Of a stretch of DNA of 64,000 nt, positions 43,532-53,384 are shown in pieces. The DNA lies in NCBI RefSeq assembly GCF_000425545.1, contig NZ_AUDQ01000002.1, positions 124,001 through 188,000 on the forward strand, given 5' to 3'. The DNA comes from Sporosarcina ureae DSM 2281. GTDB taxonomy: Bacteria; Bacillota; Bacilli; Bacillales_A; Planococcaceae. The first letter of the stretch is position 1; every line of letters starts with the position of its first letter. A program made the translations under genes and the position numbers. The notes under the pieces are model-generated. The model was not told where the DNA came from, made no database searches, and was given only the letters and a program-made list of their open reading frames with translations.

Positions 43532-43735
43532 ATGCCAAACAACAACAGCTCAAACCAATTGTTAGTTCCCGGAGTACAACAGGCTCTTAACCAAATGAAG
43601 GAAGAAATTGCTTCTGAATTTGGAGTACAACTTGGACCAGATGCTTCATCGCGTGCCAACGGATCCGTCGGCGGAGAAATTACAAAGCGATTAGTGCGTC
43701 AGGCTCAGTCACAAATGAACGGTTATACTAAGTAA
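43532..43735 (+). CDS. sspA: alpha/beta-type small acid-soluble spore protein
   Basis: A 67-residue SASP that coats spore DNA and protects it from UV and heat. The germination protease site is [21 protein letters not shown] and [13 protein letters not shown] are family hallmarks. Start at 43532 behind AAGGAGGTG; GTG at 43523 is part of that site. It follows thiI as sspA does in B. subtilis. Expressed in the forespore (sigma-G). Confidence 0.95.
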   Translation: MPNNNSSNQLLVPGVQQALNQMKEEIASEFGVQLGPDASSRANGSVGGEITKRLVRQAQSQMNGYTK

Positions 43736-43749
43736 ATTGTAAGTCACGG

Positions 43750-43791
43750 GATGCCTCAGAAGCCACAATGCTTCTGGGGCATCTTTTTTAA
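43750..43791 (+). terminator. SASP gene terminator
   Basis: GATGCCTCAGAAG pairs with CTTCTGGGGCATC, then TTTTTT. Confidence 0.9.
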
Positions 43792-44203
43792 TTGGTTTAA
43801 GTTCAAGCTCAAAGTCAAAGTGGGACAGACTGTGTAAGTTTAAAGTAAGTACGAGGGGATGGATATTGATCGCTTATTGGCGCTAGTATGTGATCGGTTG
43901 TTGTGTTTTAAACTTTTTTATTACAAGTTCAAATTCAAGTAACCACAATCCTACCTTCAATGTACAATGATCAGTATTTCCTTCTTACATTGCAGGGATT
44001 CGTGCGTAGGAGTCGCCCCTTTGAAGTATAAATCCACTCACGTTTCCCAGTTCAGCCTATCCTTTATCTTTCATTCCTTCACCATGTTAAAAAACCTCAT
44101 ACTATACATATCCGAACAGTATAATGGAAAAAAGTATATAAAGTTTTGAAATTTCACCATTCTATTTGTATACTTGTAGTATTACATAAAAGGGGGAATG
44201 GAA
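43792..44203. other. non-coding stretch
   Basis: No gene is supported. It contains a GATCG-repeat motif near 43868-43900 and copy 2 of a ~30-bp interspersed repeat (44006-44035). Confidence 0.5.
44006..44035 (+). repeat. interspersed ~30-bp repeat, copy 2
   Basis: GTAGG, TCGCCCCTTTGAA, TAAATCC; pairs with the copy at 38205-38235. Confidence 0.6.
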
Positions 44204-45782
44204 ATGAACCGAGAAGAACTACTTGCGCCAGCACGCTACAATATTGTTTCGGAATTCGAAAAATATGCAACGGGTGATGGCAGAAAAGCATTAATTTATG
44301 TAGATGCGCAAAATCAGGAACAACAAGTAACGTACGACGAACTTATCCAAGCAGCTAACCGAACAGCAAACGTTCTGACGTCGACTGGCCTGAAAAAAGG
44401 TGATGTAGTGCTTGTGATGGTGCCGCGTATGATCGAAGCGTATGTGACATACATTGGTGCACTAAAGGCAGGACTTGTTGTAATCCCTAGTTCTGAAATG
44501 CTACGTTCCTCCGAAACTGAGTATCGCATTGAACACAGTAACGCAAAAGCGATCATCGCATTTGATGCTTTCACCGATCAACTTGAACATGTAGAAAATC
44601 TAGATAAAGTAACAGTCTATATTATCGGAGAAGCAAAAGAAGGGGAAGTATCCCTGACTGCACTAGAAAAAAAATGCTTCTTCAGAGTTTACCGCTTGTG
44701 ATACGGCTAGTGATGATATGGCGTTTCTATCGTATACGTCTGGTACGACTGGCAAGCCTAAAGGTGTAGTCCATACACATGGCTGGGGATATGCCCACTT
44801 GCGGACAACCGCTCCAAACTGGTTAGGTATTGAAGAACACGATATTGTGTGGGCTACAGCGGCACCCGGGTGGCAAAAGTGGATTTGGACACCGTTCTTA
44901 TCGGTTCTAGGAAGTGGTGCGGTAGGTTTTGTCTACGGCGGCAAATTTGACGTGAACAGATACTTACAGTTTCTGGATGAATACCAAGTCAATGTTCTTT
45001 GTTGTACGCCGACTGAATACCGATTTATTGCAAAAGCTGAGGATTTAGATGAGTTTTCATTAGCCTCCTTGAAAAGTGCTGTCTCAGCAGGAGAGCCATT
45101 AAATCGTGGAATCATTGATATTTTCGAAAGACGGTTCTCGCTTTCTGTTCGTGATGGATATGGACAAACAGAGAACACGCTACTTGTCGGTACAATGATT
45201 GGTATGGAGCCGCGTCCTGGCTCAATGGGTAAACCTACACCAGGAAATATCGTCGAAGTCGTTAATGATGAAGGTAAACCGGCAGGCGTAGGTGTAGTAG
45301 GCGATATTGCTGTTCATAAATCAACGCCAGCGCTATTTCATGAGTATTTAAATGATCCTGAACGCACGAAGATGCAATTTAGAGGGGATTATTATATTAC
45401 TGGTGACCGTGCTAAAAAAGATGAGGATGGGTATTTCTGGTTTGAAGGCCGAGGCGATGATATTATTGTGAGCTCGGGTTATACGATTGGACCATTCGAA
45501 GTGGAAGATGCGTTGATTAAGCATCCGGCAGTTCGTGAGTGCGCAGTAGTAGCAAGCCCTGATCCTGAACGCGGAAATGTTGTGAAGGCATTTGTCGTCT
45601 TACGTAATGACACGACAGAATCGACCGAGAAACTCGTAAAAGAGTTGCAAAATCATGTCAAAGAATTGACGGCGCCTTATAAATATCCCCGGAAGATTGA
45701 GTTTTTAGAAGAGTTGCCTAAAACATCTTCAGGCAAAATCATGCGTGTTGAATTGCGCAAAAAAGAACAAAATCAAAAATGA
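44204..45782 (+). pseudogene. ytcI: acyl-CoA synthetase (YtcI/MbcS type), frameshifted
   Basis: An ANL-superfamily acyl-/acetyl-CoA synthetase split by a frameshift. The first frame (44204-44701) ends 12 codons after a run of eight A (44667-44674). Removing one A restores ALEKNASSEF and joins the second frame, which has the AMP-binding loop SYTSGTTGKPKG, the APGWQKW block, TGDRAKKDEDGYFW and the C-terminal catalytic lysine in TSSGKIMR. Gene order (after thiI and sspA, before the NAD kinase) matches ytcI. As written it makes a truncated protein; sequencing error, phase variation or true loss are possible. Confidence 0.85.
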
Positions 45783-45800
45783 CATTGTAGTAAGGCTATA

Positions 45801-45848
45801 AAAAGGACTGTCAAGAGTCGTTTTGTACCGACATTTGATAGTCCTTTT
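45801..45848. terminator. bidirectional terminator
   Basis: AAAGGACTGTCAA pairs with TTGATAGTCCTTT between convergent genes. Confidence 0.8.
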
Positions 45849-45857
45849 CGTATTAAT

Positions 45858-46658
45858 TCAGAAAAATGTACGTTGAACTTTTTCGAAAAATGAGTTATCT
45901 GGAAGTTTTGCGGTACGAATGATTTTGTTGCTTAGTCGAGCTTCTACTTGTTCTACTTGTTTGATACCGAGTGCTTCATTATCTGCTGCAATGGAAGGAA
46001 ATTCATTGCCTTCTTGTTGGATATTGAGTGTCAACATTCGTTCATTACTTAGGATGAACGACGTGCCGAGTGTACGGTATCGATTATTATTAACCGAAGC
46101 AAGCTCTGTCACTTGGAAAGAAGGTAACCGCGGATCAATTACAGCGCCTTTGACGGATTTATTATACGCTGTACTACCTGTTGGCGTGGAGATGATCATA
46201 CCGTCGCCAAGAAACGTTTCGAACAATAAATCATCGATGAAAATATCCATGACAAATGTGCGGATGATTGTAGAACGTATGCTGAATTCATTCAGGCAGA
46301 AGAACGGGTTCTGTTGATTGATCGTCACTTCGAGAAGGGGGTAATGACGTTCTTCAATCGTTGTTTGCCGTAATGTTTCTGTTAGGGAGCTGATATCATC
46401 GTATTGGAAATCACAATATACACCGTGTGCTCCTTTTACAGATGCTCCGAGATACAGAACATCCTGACGGAAATCAGTTTTACGAACAGCTTGAAGAAAT
46501 GTCCCGTCACTGCCGATACTGATGACCACATTGGCTTCGGTATGATCTTCTGTTAGTTTGAAGCCTTCTTTTTTAAGACGTTGGGCAATAAAATGTTTCT
46601 TGTGGGCCGTGTCTTCGTCTAAACGGCTGAAAAGAAAAATAGTATGTAGAGAAGTCAT
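45858..46658 (-). CDS. NAD kinase, second paralogue (PpnK2/YtdI type)
   Basis: A 266-residue ATP- or polyphosphate-NAD kinase making NADP. The diagnostic GGDGT loop reads GSDGT (residues 49-53), the first Gly after ISIG kept but the second replaced by Ser. The NE-S loop (LNEFSIRS) and GDGMIISTPTGSTAYNKS are intact. Gene order (before sppA) is that of B. subtilis ytdI. Activity is likely but the substitution should be checked. Confidence 0.88.
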   Translation of the reverse strand: MTSLHTIFLFSRLDEDTAHKKHFIAQRLKKEGFKLTEDHTEANVVISIGSDGTFLQAVRKTDFRQDVLYLGASVKGAHGVYCDFQYDDISSLTETLRQTTIEERHYPLLEVTINQQNPFFCLNEFSIRSTIIRTFVMDIFIDDLLFETFLGDGMIISTPTGSTAYNKSVKGAVIDPRLPSFQVTELASVNNNRYRTLGTSFILSNERMLTLNIQQEGNEFPSIAADNEALGIKQVEQVEARLSNKIIRTAKLPDNSFFEKVQRTFF

Positions 46659-46763
46659 TTGAATCGTCTCCTTTTTCAGTTAATAGAATAAGTGTAGCAT
46701 GAATGAAACATTTGGACGATTAGGAACGTATAGGTAGATGTGGACAAAGGAGGAATTTTAATT

Positions 46764-47768
46764 ATGAATGCAAAAAGATGGATTGCTGTAGCGGTAACTG
46801 CCACATTGATAATTGTGTCGGTTGGTATTAACGCGATGTCGTGGGTGTTCACAAGAGACTGGAACAGTTTCGTCAACGAAATCAATTTGATGGAAACCCA
46901 AGTACAAGAAACAGTAGTAGAAGATGGAAGTGTCAATGAGCGAATTGCGGTACTGACAGTAGATGGTGTCATACAAGATGTTGGTGAAGCTACTATTTTT
47001 AGTGGTGCGGAATACAACCACAAACAATTTTTGACGCAGCTAAATGAATTGTCGAATGACGAAACGGTGAAGGGAATTGTTCTTTCTGTTAATTCACCAG
47101 GTGGCGGTGTATTGGAATCATCGGATATTTATGACGCGATTACAGAAATTCAGGAATCGAAAGAAATTCCGGTTTACGTCGCAATGGGCGGCATGGCGGC
47201 TTCAGGCGGCTATTATATTTCAGCTCCTGCAGATAAAATTTATGTGCATCCAGAAACATTGACTGGTTCGATCGGTGTCATCATGCAATCGGTTAACTAC
47301 GGAAAATTGGCTGAGAAATACGGTGTGGAATTCCCGACGATCAAGTCAGGTCCTTATAAAGACATGATGAGCCCGACTCGAGATATGAAGCCTGAAGAAC
47401 GTGCGATGCTACAGGAAATGATTGATGATTCGTATAAACGTTTCGTTGATATTATTGTAGAAGGACGCGGTATGTCAGAAGCAGCTGTACGTAAAGTAGC
47501 GGATGGGCGTGTCATGAATGGCCGTCAAGCGATTGAAGCGGGGCTTGCGGATGACTACGGTAAGTTACCAGCGGTTATTTCTGCCATGAAAGAAGATTAT
47601 CATTTAGAGAAAGCAGAAGTATTCGAATATGGAATGCCTACTAATTTAAAAGCTATTCTGTCCATGAAAGCGCATGATGTATTCAATGGAGATGTAGAAT
47701 CACAAATTATGAAAAAATTACTGACTGAAAATACAGCACCACGCATGATGTATTTATACGGTGAATAA
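46764..47768 (+). CDS. sppA: signal peptide peptidase SppA
   Basis: About 334 residues. One N-terminal membrane helix, then a ClpP-like fold with catalytic serine in GMAASGGYY and general-base lysine in SGPYKDMMSPTRDM. It degrades released signal peptides and, in B. subtilis, affects lantibiotic resistance. ATG at 46764 follows AAAGGAGG; the ORF's earlier start reads through that site. Followed after 17 bp by an RDD gene. Confidence 0.93.
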   Translation: MNAKRWIAVAVTATLIIVSVGINAMSWVFTRDWNSFVNEINLMETQVQETVVEDGSVNERIAVLTVDGVIQDVGEATIFSGAEYNHKQFLTQLNELSNDETVKGIVLSVNSPGGGVLESSDIYDAITEIQESKEIPVYVAMGGMAASGGYYISAPADKIYVHPETLTGSIGVIMQSVNYGKLAEKYGVEFPTIKSGPYKDMMSPTRDMKPEERAMLQEMIDDSYKRFVDIIVEGRGMSEAAVRKVADGRVMNGRQAIEAGLADDYGKLPAVISAMKEDYHLEKAEVFEYGMPTNLKAILSMKAHDVFNGDVESQIMKKLLTENTAPRMMYLYGE

Positions 47769-47785
47769 CAAGGAGGGAAACGATC

Positions 47786-48331
47786 ATGACGAATGAACTG
47801 CTAGATACGCAACCAACCGTGCGACTTGAACAGGCGCTCGTGCCAAAATATGCAGGCTTCTGGATCAGACTATGGGCATTTTTAATCGACATGCTGATTC
47901 TTTCGGCAATTAGCGGCATCTTTGTCAAGCCGGTGTTCCGCGTACTCGATATAGCGATCACCAAGCCCTCTGCCTTTTTATTCAGTCCGTATAAAGTGAC
48001 GGCACTTGTTTTGTTATTGCTGTATTTTATTTTGATGACAAAAATAGCGGGGCAGACCGTAGGAAAAATGATCATGGGAATTCGAGTGTTGAAATCAAAC
48101 GGCGAGAAATTAAGCTGGGGCTCAGTTATTTTTAGAGAAGGATTCGGTCGTTTCATTTCACAAATGCTATGGATTCCGTATTTGCTGGTCTTGTTCTTAC
48201 CGCAGAAGAAAACACTTCATGATGTCTTTGCTGACACGGTTGTGGTGCATGAACGTACATTTGAGAGAAAAGAAGTACAGAAAGTTATTCATCCCGAACA
48301 CCATCAGTTGCATGAAGACCCTACGGTTTAG
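47786..48331 (+). CDS. yteJ: RDD-family membrane protein, YteJ
   Basis: A 181-residue membrane protein with three hydrophobic helices: the RDD block AGFWIRLWAFLIDML carries the conserved Arg/Asp, and the pattern KIAGQTVGKMIMGIRVL is typical. AGGAGGG before ATG. It follows sppA by 17 bp, as in B. subtilis sppA-yteJ. Transport activity is suspected for some RDD proteins; the role here is unknown. Confidence 0.88.
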   Translation: MTNELLDTQPTVRLEQALVPKYAGFWIRLWAFLIDMLILSAISGIFVKPVFRVLDIAITKPSAFLFSPYKVTALVLLLLYFILMTKIAGQTVGKMIMGIRVLKSNGEKLSWGSVIFREGFGRFISQMLWIPYLLVLFLPQKKTLHDVFADTVVVHERTFERKEVQKVIHPEHHQLHEDPTV

Positions 48332-48359
48332 TACACTAGTTTAAAAGGAGTGGTTAAGT

Positions 48360-48863
48360 ATGGTACAAGTTACATTCAAAGATAATCCGATTCATCTGTT
48401 AGGTTCAGAAGTGAAAGTTGGAGATCAGGCACCAAGCTTCACAGTGCTTGCGAATGATTTGAAACCTGTTACACTTGATGATTCAAAAGGGAAAGTGCGT
48501 TTGATCAGTGTTGTGCCTTCTGTTGATACAGGTGTATGTTCCATTCAGACTAAGCGTTTCAACGAAGAAGCAACATCGCTTGGGGAGGATGTGGAAGTCA
48601 TGACGATTTCTTGTGATCTTCCGTTTGCACAAGGACGTTGGAAAGAGAATGAGAATGTGGAAAACTTACACTTATACTCCGATCATCGTGATCTTTCATT
48701 TGGTAAAGCGTTCGGTACGGCGATTGAGGAATTACGATTATTGACTCGTTCGATCTTTGTTGTCGATCGTGATGGTAAAGTCACACACGTTGAGTATGTG
48801 AGTGAAGCGACTGACCACCCGGACTATGATGCAGCAATCAAAGCAGTGAAAGAACTGAATTAA
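48360..48863 (+). CDS. tpx: thiol peroxidase Tpx
   Basis: A 167-residue atypical two-cysteine peroxiredoxin that reduces peroxides. Peroxidatic Cys60 sits in PSVDTGVCSIQT. The usual resolving cysteine, in the RWC/KWC position about 34 residues on, is Lys here (GRWKEN). The only other Cys is Cys85 in TISCDLPFA. So disulfide chemistry may use Cys85 or an outside thiol. Otherwise normal in length. AAAGGAG site before ATG; terminator at 48868. Confidence 0.9.
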   Translation: MVQVTFKDNPIHLLGSEVKVGDQAPSFTVLANDLKPVTLDDSKGKVRLISVVPSVDTGVCSIQTKRFNEEATSLGEDVEVMTISCDLPFAQGRWKENENVENLHLYSDHRDLSFGKAFGTAIEELRLLTRSIFVVDRDGKVTHVEYVSEATDHPDYDAAIKAVKELN

Positions 48864-48867
48864 TTTA

Positions 48868-48902
48868 AAAAAACCCACCTGCACAAGAGGTGGGTTTCTT
48901 CT
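48868..48902 (+). terminator. tpx terminator
   Basis: AAACCCACCT pairs with AGGTGGGTTT, then TTCTT. Acts upstream of ytxK. Confidence 0.8.
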
Positions 48903-48915
48903 TGGAGGAATGTAA

Positions 48916-49830
48916 ATGAACAATATGGAAAAAGTTTTTACGTATTACGACAATCATGCGTCGGCTACTGAAGGATTGTATTTGGATGCGGTGTTGGAGG
49001 CTAGTGAAAAATGGCTGGATCAACCGTCAGCAGTAGACTTACAAGATCCTGATAAAGAAGAAATTCGTAAAGGTATTCAGCTAGCCTTATTAAAAGGATT
49101 AAAGCAGTCCACACAAGCTCATCACCAAATGACTCCTGACACGATTGGCTTTTTGATAGGGTATTTAGTCAATAAATTATTGGATTCAACACAACCTGTA
49201 ACGTTATTAGATCCGGCAGCAGGAACGGGTAATCTTTTGTTTACAGTATTGAATCAATATAAAGGTTCCGCTTCTGCCAGTGCAGTTGAAATCGATGATG
49301 TGTTGATTCAAATCGCTGCTGCGACAGCTAATTTATTGGAGTTACCGGTATCATTTTATCTACAAGACGCGCTTCGGCCGTTACCTATTGATGTAGTCGA
49401 TGCGGTAGTGAGTGATTTACCTGTAGGCTATTATCCTGACGATGAAGTCGCGATGGATTATGAACTTATGGCGCCTGAAGGCCATGCTTTCTCTCATTAT
49501 TTGTATATTGAGCAATCCATGCGCTATGTAAAGTCGGGTGGATACGGATTATTCATCGTACCTTCCAGGTTGTTAACTGCTGAAGGGGCAGAGCCTATTT
49601 TACACTTTGTCAAAGAACATAAATTATTGAGAGGCTTGCTTGAATTGCCTTCTTCATTATTTGCGGATCAGCGTTTTGCTAAAAGTATTTTATTGTTACA
49701 ACAGCCACCAAACGACAATTTTGTCCTGCCAGACGTATTATTGGCGAAAATACCTGAACTTGGCAATGCCACCGCTATGCAAAAGTTTTTCGATAAACTA
49801 AGTACGTGGATGGAAGAAGGGGAGGAGTGA
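48916..49830 (+). CDS. ytxK: YtxK, N6-DNA-methylase-like protein
   Basis: A 304-residue protein with a class I SAM-binding fold: motif I DPAAGTGNLLF and VEIDDV, and a motif IV-like SDLPVGYYPDD in place of the NPPY of DNA adenine methylases. No specificity domain or restriction partner is present. The B. subtilis homologue also precedes ackA and its function is unknown. GGAGG before ATG; terminator overlaps the stop. Confidence 0.9.
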   Translation: MNNMEKVFTYYDNHASATEGLYLDAVLEASEKWLDQPSAVDLQDPDKEEIRKGIQLALLKGLKQSTQAHHQMTPDTIGFLIGYLVNKLLDSTQPVTLLDPAAGTGNLLFTVLNQYKGSASASAVEIDDVLIQIAAATANLLELPVSFYLQDALRPLPIDVVDAVVSDLPVGYYPDDEVAMDYELMAPEGHAFSHYLYIEQSMRYVKSGGYGLFIVPSRLLTAEGAEPILHFVKEHKLLRGLLELPSSLFADQRFAKSILLLQQPPNDNFVLPDVLLAKIPELGNATAMQKFFDKLSTWMEEGEE

Positions 49831-49855
49831 CGAATAGTCACTTCTCTTCTTTTTT
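49822..49855 (+). terminator. ytxK terminator overlapping the stop codon
   Basis: GAGGAGTGAC pairs with GTCACTTCTC around GAATA, then TTCTTTTTTT. Confidence 0.85.
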
Positions 49856-49905
49856 TATTTCATGAAGGTTTTCGTGGAAAGATCCCGCACATCTCATGAA
49901 TTCAA

Positions 49906-49934
49906 TTGCTTTTAAAATAGTTAGATACTATAAT
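49906..49934 (+). promoter_or_regulatory. sigma-A promoter of ackA
   Basis: TTGCTT, 17 bp, TATAAT. No cre consensus was found near it, although B. subtilis ackA is activated by CcpA. Confidence 0.65.
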
Positions 49935-49980
49935 AAATTCAAACGTTCTACGACGTAATTATTTTAAGGGGTGGTTTTTT

Positions 49981-51207
49981 TTGCCGAAGATTTTGTCGAT
50001 AAATGCGGGAAGTTCTTCTTTGAAGTTCCAATTGATTGAAATGACGAATGAAGAGGAAATTACAAAGGGGTTATTCGAACGCATTGGTTTAGAAAATTCC
50101 GTTTTCACTATGGCGACTGCCGAGAAGAAAATCGAGAAAGTAGTCGATATAACAGATCATTTAATGGCTGTTGATATGCTGTTGGAGCATTTACTTAGTG
50201 AAGGAGTCGTTTCGTCTTACGATGAGATTGATGGACTCGGTCACCGCGTAGTTCACGGGGGAGAGCTATACAGTGACTCAGTGTTAATTACGGATGAAGT
50301 AATTGAAAAACTAGAAGAGATTTCAAGCTTCGCACCACTGCATAATCCAGCGAATATTGTTGGAATTAAAGCTTTTGAGAAAGCGCTGCCAAATACACCT
50401 TCAGTTGCAATATTTGATACAGCATTCCATCAGACAATGCCTGAAAAAGCATTTTTGTATGCGTTACCATATGAGTACTACGAAAAGTATGGAATTCGTA
50501 AATACGGTTTCCATGGGACGAGCCATAAATACGTCACTGAACGCGCTGCAAAGATCTTGAACAGACCGCTTGAGGATACACGCCTCATCTCTTGCCACTT
50601 AGGTAACGGTGCGAGTATCGCAGCTGTTAAAGGCGGTAAGTCAGTAGACACGTCTATGGGGTTCACTCCGTTAGCAGGCGTGATCATGGGCACACGTTCA
50701 GGTAATATTGACCCGGCTCTCATTCCGTATATGATGGAGCGTACGAATGAGTCAGCTGAAGAAGTAGTCAACGTATTGAATAAAAAATCAGGACTACTTG
50801 GAATTAGTGGATTTTCGAGTGACTTGCGCGATATTACGGAAGCTGCAGAACAAGGCAACCACCGTGCGCAATTGGCTCTGGATGTCTTCACAGATCGTAT
50901 TCACCAGCACATCGGGCAATACGCAGCAGGGATGGGCGGAGTGGATGCCATCATCTTCACAGCAGGAATTGGTGAGAACAGTGCAATCGTTCGTCAAAAA
51001 GTAATGAACGGTTTGGAATTCATGGGTGTCTACTTCGACCCAAGCCTAAACAACATTCGCGGCGAAGAAGCATACATTAGCTTTCCACACTCACCAGTCA
51101 AAGTACTGATTATCCCAACAAACGAAGAAATCATGTTAGCCCGTGACACCGTGCGTATCGCTGGAATTCCAGTACCAGAAGAAGCAGAAAAAGTAGCAGT
51201 TGAATAA
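49981..51207 (+). CDS. ackA: acetate kinase
   Basis: A 408-residue ASKHA-fold kinase converting acetyl-phosphate and ADP to acetate and ATP in overflow metabolism. N-terminal [31 protein letters not shown] and FTAGIGENS are all present. TTG start after AGGGGTGG. Its product links to AcuABC acetate activation in the window. Strong terminator follows. Confidence 0.96.
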   Translation: MPKILSINAGSSSLKFQLIEMTNEEEITKGLFERIGLENSVFTMATAEKKIEKVVDITDHLMAVDMLLEHLLSEGVVSSYDEIDGLGHRVVHGGELYSDSVLITDEVIEKLEEISSFAPLHNPANIVGIKAFEKALPNTPSVAIFDTAFHQTMPEKAFLYALPYEYYEKYGIRKYGFHGTSHKYVTERAAKILNRPLEDTRLISCHLGNGASIAAVKGGKSVDTSMGFTPLAGVIMGTRSGNIDPALIPYMMERTNESAEEVVNVLNKKSGLLGISGFSSDLRDITEAAEQGNHRAQLALDVFTDRIHQHIGQYAAGMGGVDAIIFTAGIGENSAIVRQKVMNGLEFMGVYFDPSLNNIRGEEAYISFPHSPVKVLIIPTNEEIMLARDTVRIAGIPVPEEAEKVAVE

Positions 51208-51215
51208 ATGAAACA

Positions 51216-51256
51216 AAGTCCCGACCGTCAAAACCCTGACAGTCGGGACTTTTTAC
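51216..51256 (+). terminator. ackA terminator
   Basis: AAAGTCCCGAC pairs with GTCGGGACTTTTT. Confidence 0.9.
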
Positions 51257-51427
51257 GAGATCGTAAAAGCATTCGTTCACTAAAATCACTACCGCTAATT
51301 GCTTCGTTTAGTTGGAGAGGGAATCTTTACACATTATTATTTTATAAGATGTAAACTAGTTGATCGACGTTACAGACGCCGCCCACCCCTCACTCTTTAT
51401 CTCTAGCTATATACATAAAAGCAAAAA

Positions 51428-51469
51428 ACTGCCACAAGAAATCAAACGAACGACTTCTTGGGCAGTCTT
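51428..51469 (-). terminator. usp gene terminator
   Basis: ACTGCC and AAGAA pair with TTCTT and GGCAGT; T run on the minus strand. Confidence 0.75.
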
Positions 51470-51479
51470 TAGTTACGTG

Positions 51480-51935
51480 TTAGCCTTGTAGATGCTCCGG
51501 TGTACGTACAACAAGTACATCACACTTCGCAGAACGAACGATATTCTCGGAAACACTTCCGATTAAGAAACGTTCCACACGGTTTAGACCTGTAGCACCA
51601 CAAATAATTAAATCTGCTTGAAGTTTCTTTGCAATATCGCGTGGAATCAACGTCTTAGGGGAACCATATTCTACGTGAATCTCAACATTTGCAACGCCTG
51701 CTTTAACAGCTTCGTTGCGATAGTCATTTAATAATTCTTCAGCGTATTTCTGTGCACGCTCTGCAATTGAACGATCGTAAGCTTCGACTGCTGCGTAAGA
51801 ACGCGTATCAATAATATTGATCAAGTGAAGAGTAGCATCGTTCCGATCTGCAATTGCGATTGCTTTTTTAAATGCCCATTTTGCCTCATCTGAACCATCT
51901 ACGGCTACGATAATGTCCTTGTAAGTAAGTGCCAT
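51480..51935 (-). CDS. universal stress protein (UspA family)
   Basis: A 151-residue single-domain Usp. N-terminal IIVAVDGSDEAKWAFKKA and the ATP-binding pattern GATGLNRVERFLIGSVSENIV (G2xG9xGS) indicate an ATP-binding type. GGATGGAG precedes ATG. Between ackA and ald on the opposite strand. Involved in stress survival; precise role unknown. Confidence 0.92.
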   Translation of the reverse strand: MALTYKDIIVAVDGSDEAKWAFKKAIAIADRNDATLHLINIIDTRSYAAVEAYDRSIAERAQKYAEELLNDYRNEAVKAGVANVEIHVEYGSPKTLIPRDIAKKLQADLIICGATGLNRVERFLIGSVSENIVRSAKCDVLVVRTPEHLQG

Positions 51936-52168
51936 ATTATCACTCCATCCTTAAAATTAAATGCTCTCTACACTATTCTTATTCTGGATAGTTTATGAGA
52001 GTCCTTCTTTTTTGTCGAAAAATCTTATTAAAAAATTAGAAAATGAGGATTGTATGGGGAAACGTTGAAAAAATGAGGTAAAGCTATCTATTTTCTGATA
52101 AGATTAAATTGTTATTAATCGACAGTGAGATAAGGAAAAAAGAATTTACAATTCTAGGAGGATTTTGC

Positions 52169-53290
52169 ATGCGTATAGGTGTTCCAAAAGAGATTAAAAA
52201 TAATGAAAACCGAGTGGCAATAGCCCCTGCAAGTGTTTTAACTCTACTAACAGCTGGTCATGAAGTAGTAATTGAAAAAGGTGCTGGAATTGGTTCGAGT
52301 TTTCAGGATGAAGAGTATAAAGAAGCAGGTGCGATCATCGTAGACTCGGCCGCTGAAGTATGGGAAGCGGACATGGTACTGAAAGTGAAAGAACCTGCAG
52401 AATCAGAGTTTCAGTATTTCCGTGAAGGATTAATTCTATTTACATACCTGCATTTAGCACCAGAGTTAAAATTAACACAAGCATTACTCGACAAAAAAGT
52501 AACAGCCATTGCTTACGAAACGGTTCAATTACCGAGTGGCGGATTGCCTCTGCTAGCACCAATGAGTGAAGTGGCGGGCCGTATGGCAACGCAAATCGGT
52601 GCACAGTACTTGGAAAAGACGAAAGGCGGCAAAGGCATTTTGCTTGCTGGAGTACCAGGTGTATCACGTGGGAAGATCACAATCATTGGTGGGGGACAAG
52701 CAGGTACAAATGCTGCGCGTGTGGCAATCGGAATCGGTGCACACGTGACTATTTTGGATCTATCAGTAGAGCGTGTACGTCAGCTTGACGAGATCTTCGG
52801 AGAGCATATTCAAACATTGGTATCCAATCCATATAACATCGCTAAAGCAGTAAAAGATGCAGACTTGGTAATCGGTTGCGTTCTAATACCAGGTGCAAAA
52901 GCGCCAACTCTCGTAACAGAAGAAATGGTAAAGTCTATGAGCCCAGGCTCTGTAGTAATCGATATCGCGATTGACCAAGGCGGAATTTTTGAAACATCTG
53001 ACCGTGTCACAACACACGATGATCCGACATACACAAAACATGGTGTCATTCACTACGCAGTAGCGAACATGCCGGGTGCAGTACCACAAACGTCTACCAT
53101 GGCACTGACAAACGTGACGATTCCTTATGCTCTTCAAATTGCTAACAAGGGCGTTAAAAAAGCATGCATAGACAACGAAGCGCTACGTAAAGGAATTAAC
53201 ACACTAGCTGGAAAAATAACATACAAAGCAGTCGCAGAAGCACAACAACTGACTCACGTGAACGTTGAAGATGTACTAGAAACTATTTAA
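52169..53290 (+). CDS. ald: alanine dehydrogenase
   Basis: A 373-residue NAD-dependent enzyme interconverting alanine and pyruvate plus ammonia, needed for alanine use and normal sporulation in B. subtilis. N-terminal [16 protein letters not shown], Rossmann loop [13 protein letters not shown] and [14 protein letters not shown] at 52169 behind TAGGAGG; the frame extends 20 codons upstream without a site. Monocistronic with a terminator. Confidence 0.95.
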   Translation: MRIGVPKEIKNNENRVAIAPASVLTLLTAGHEVVIEKGAGIGSSFQDEEYKEAGAIIVDSAAEVWEADMVLKVKEPAESEFQYFREGLILFTYLHLAPELKLTQALLDKKVTAIAYETVQLPSGGLPLLAPMSEVAGRMATQIGAQYLEKTKGGKGILLAGVPGVSRGKITIIGGGQAGTNAARVAIGIGAHVTILDLSVERVRQLDEIFGEHIQTLVSNPYNIAKAVKDADLVIGCVLIPGAKAPTLVTEEMVKSMSPGSVVIDIAIDQGGIFETSDRVTTHDDPTYTKHGVIHYAVANMPGAVPQTSTMALTNVTIPYALQIANKGVKKACIDNEALRKGINTLAGKITYKAVAEAQQLTHVNVEDVLETI

Positions 53291-53331
53291 TCTACACACA
53301 AAAAGACCACTACATAAACTAGCGGCCTTAG

Positions 53332-53376
53332 ACTGAAGACAAACCCCTGAGATGGAGTCTGTCTTCAGTTTTTCTT
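53332..53376 (+). terminator. ald terminator
   Basis: ACTGAAGACA pairs with TGTCTTCAGT, then TTTTC; also near the end of the convergent M24 gene. Confidence 0.85.
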
Positions 53377-53384
53377 TGTCATTT

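Noticed and set aside
49400..49460. Restriction-modification system at ytxK
   Set aside because: The NPPY motif is altered, no specificity subunit or endonuclease is nearby, and ytxK is a conserved core neighbour of ackA.
49831..49980. cre site upstream of ackA
   Set aside because: No stretch fits the consensus acceptably, although B. subtilis has one.
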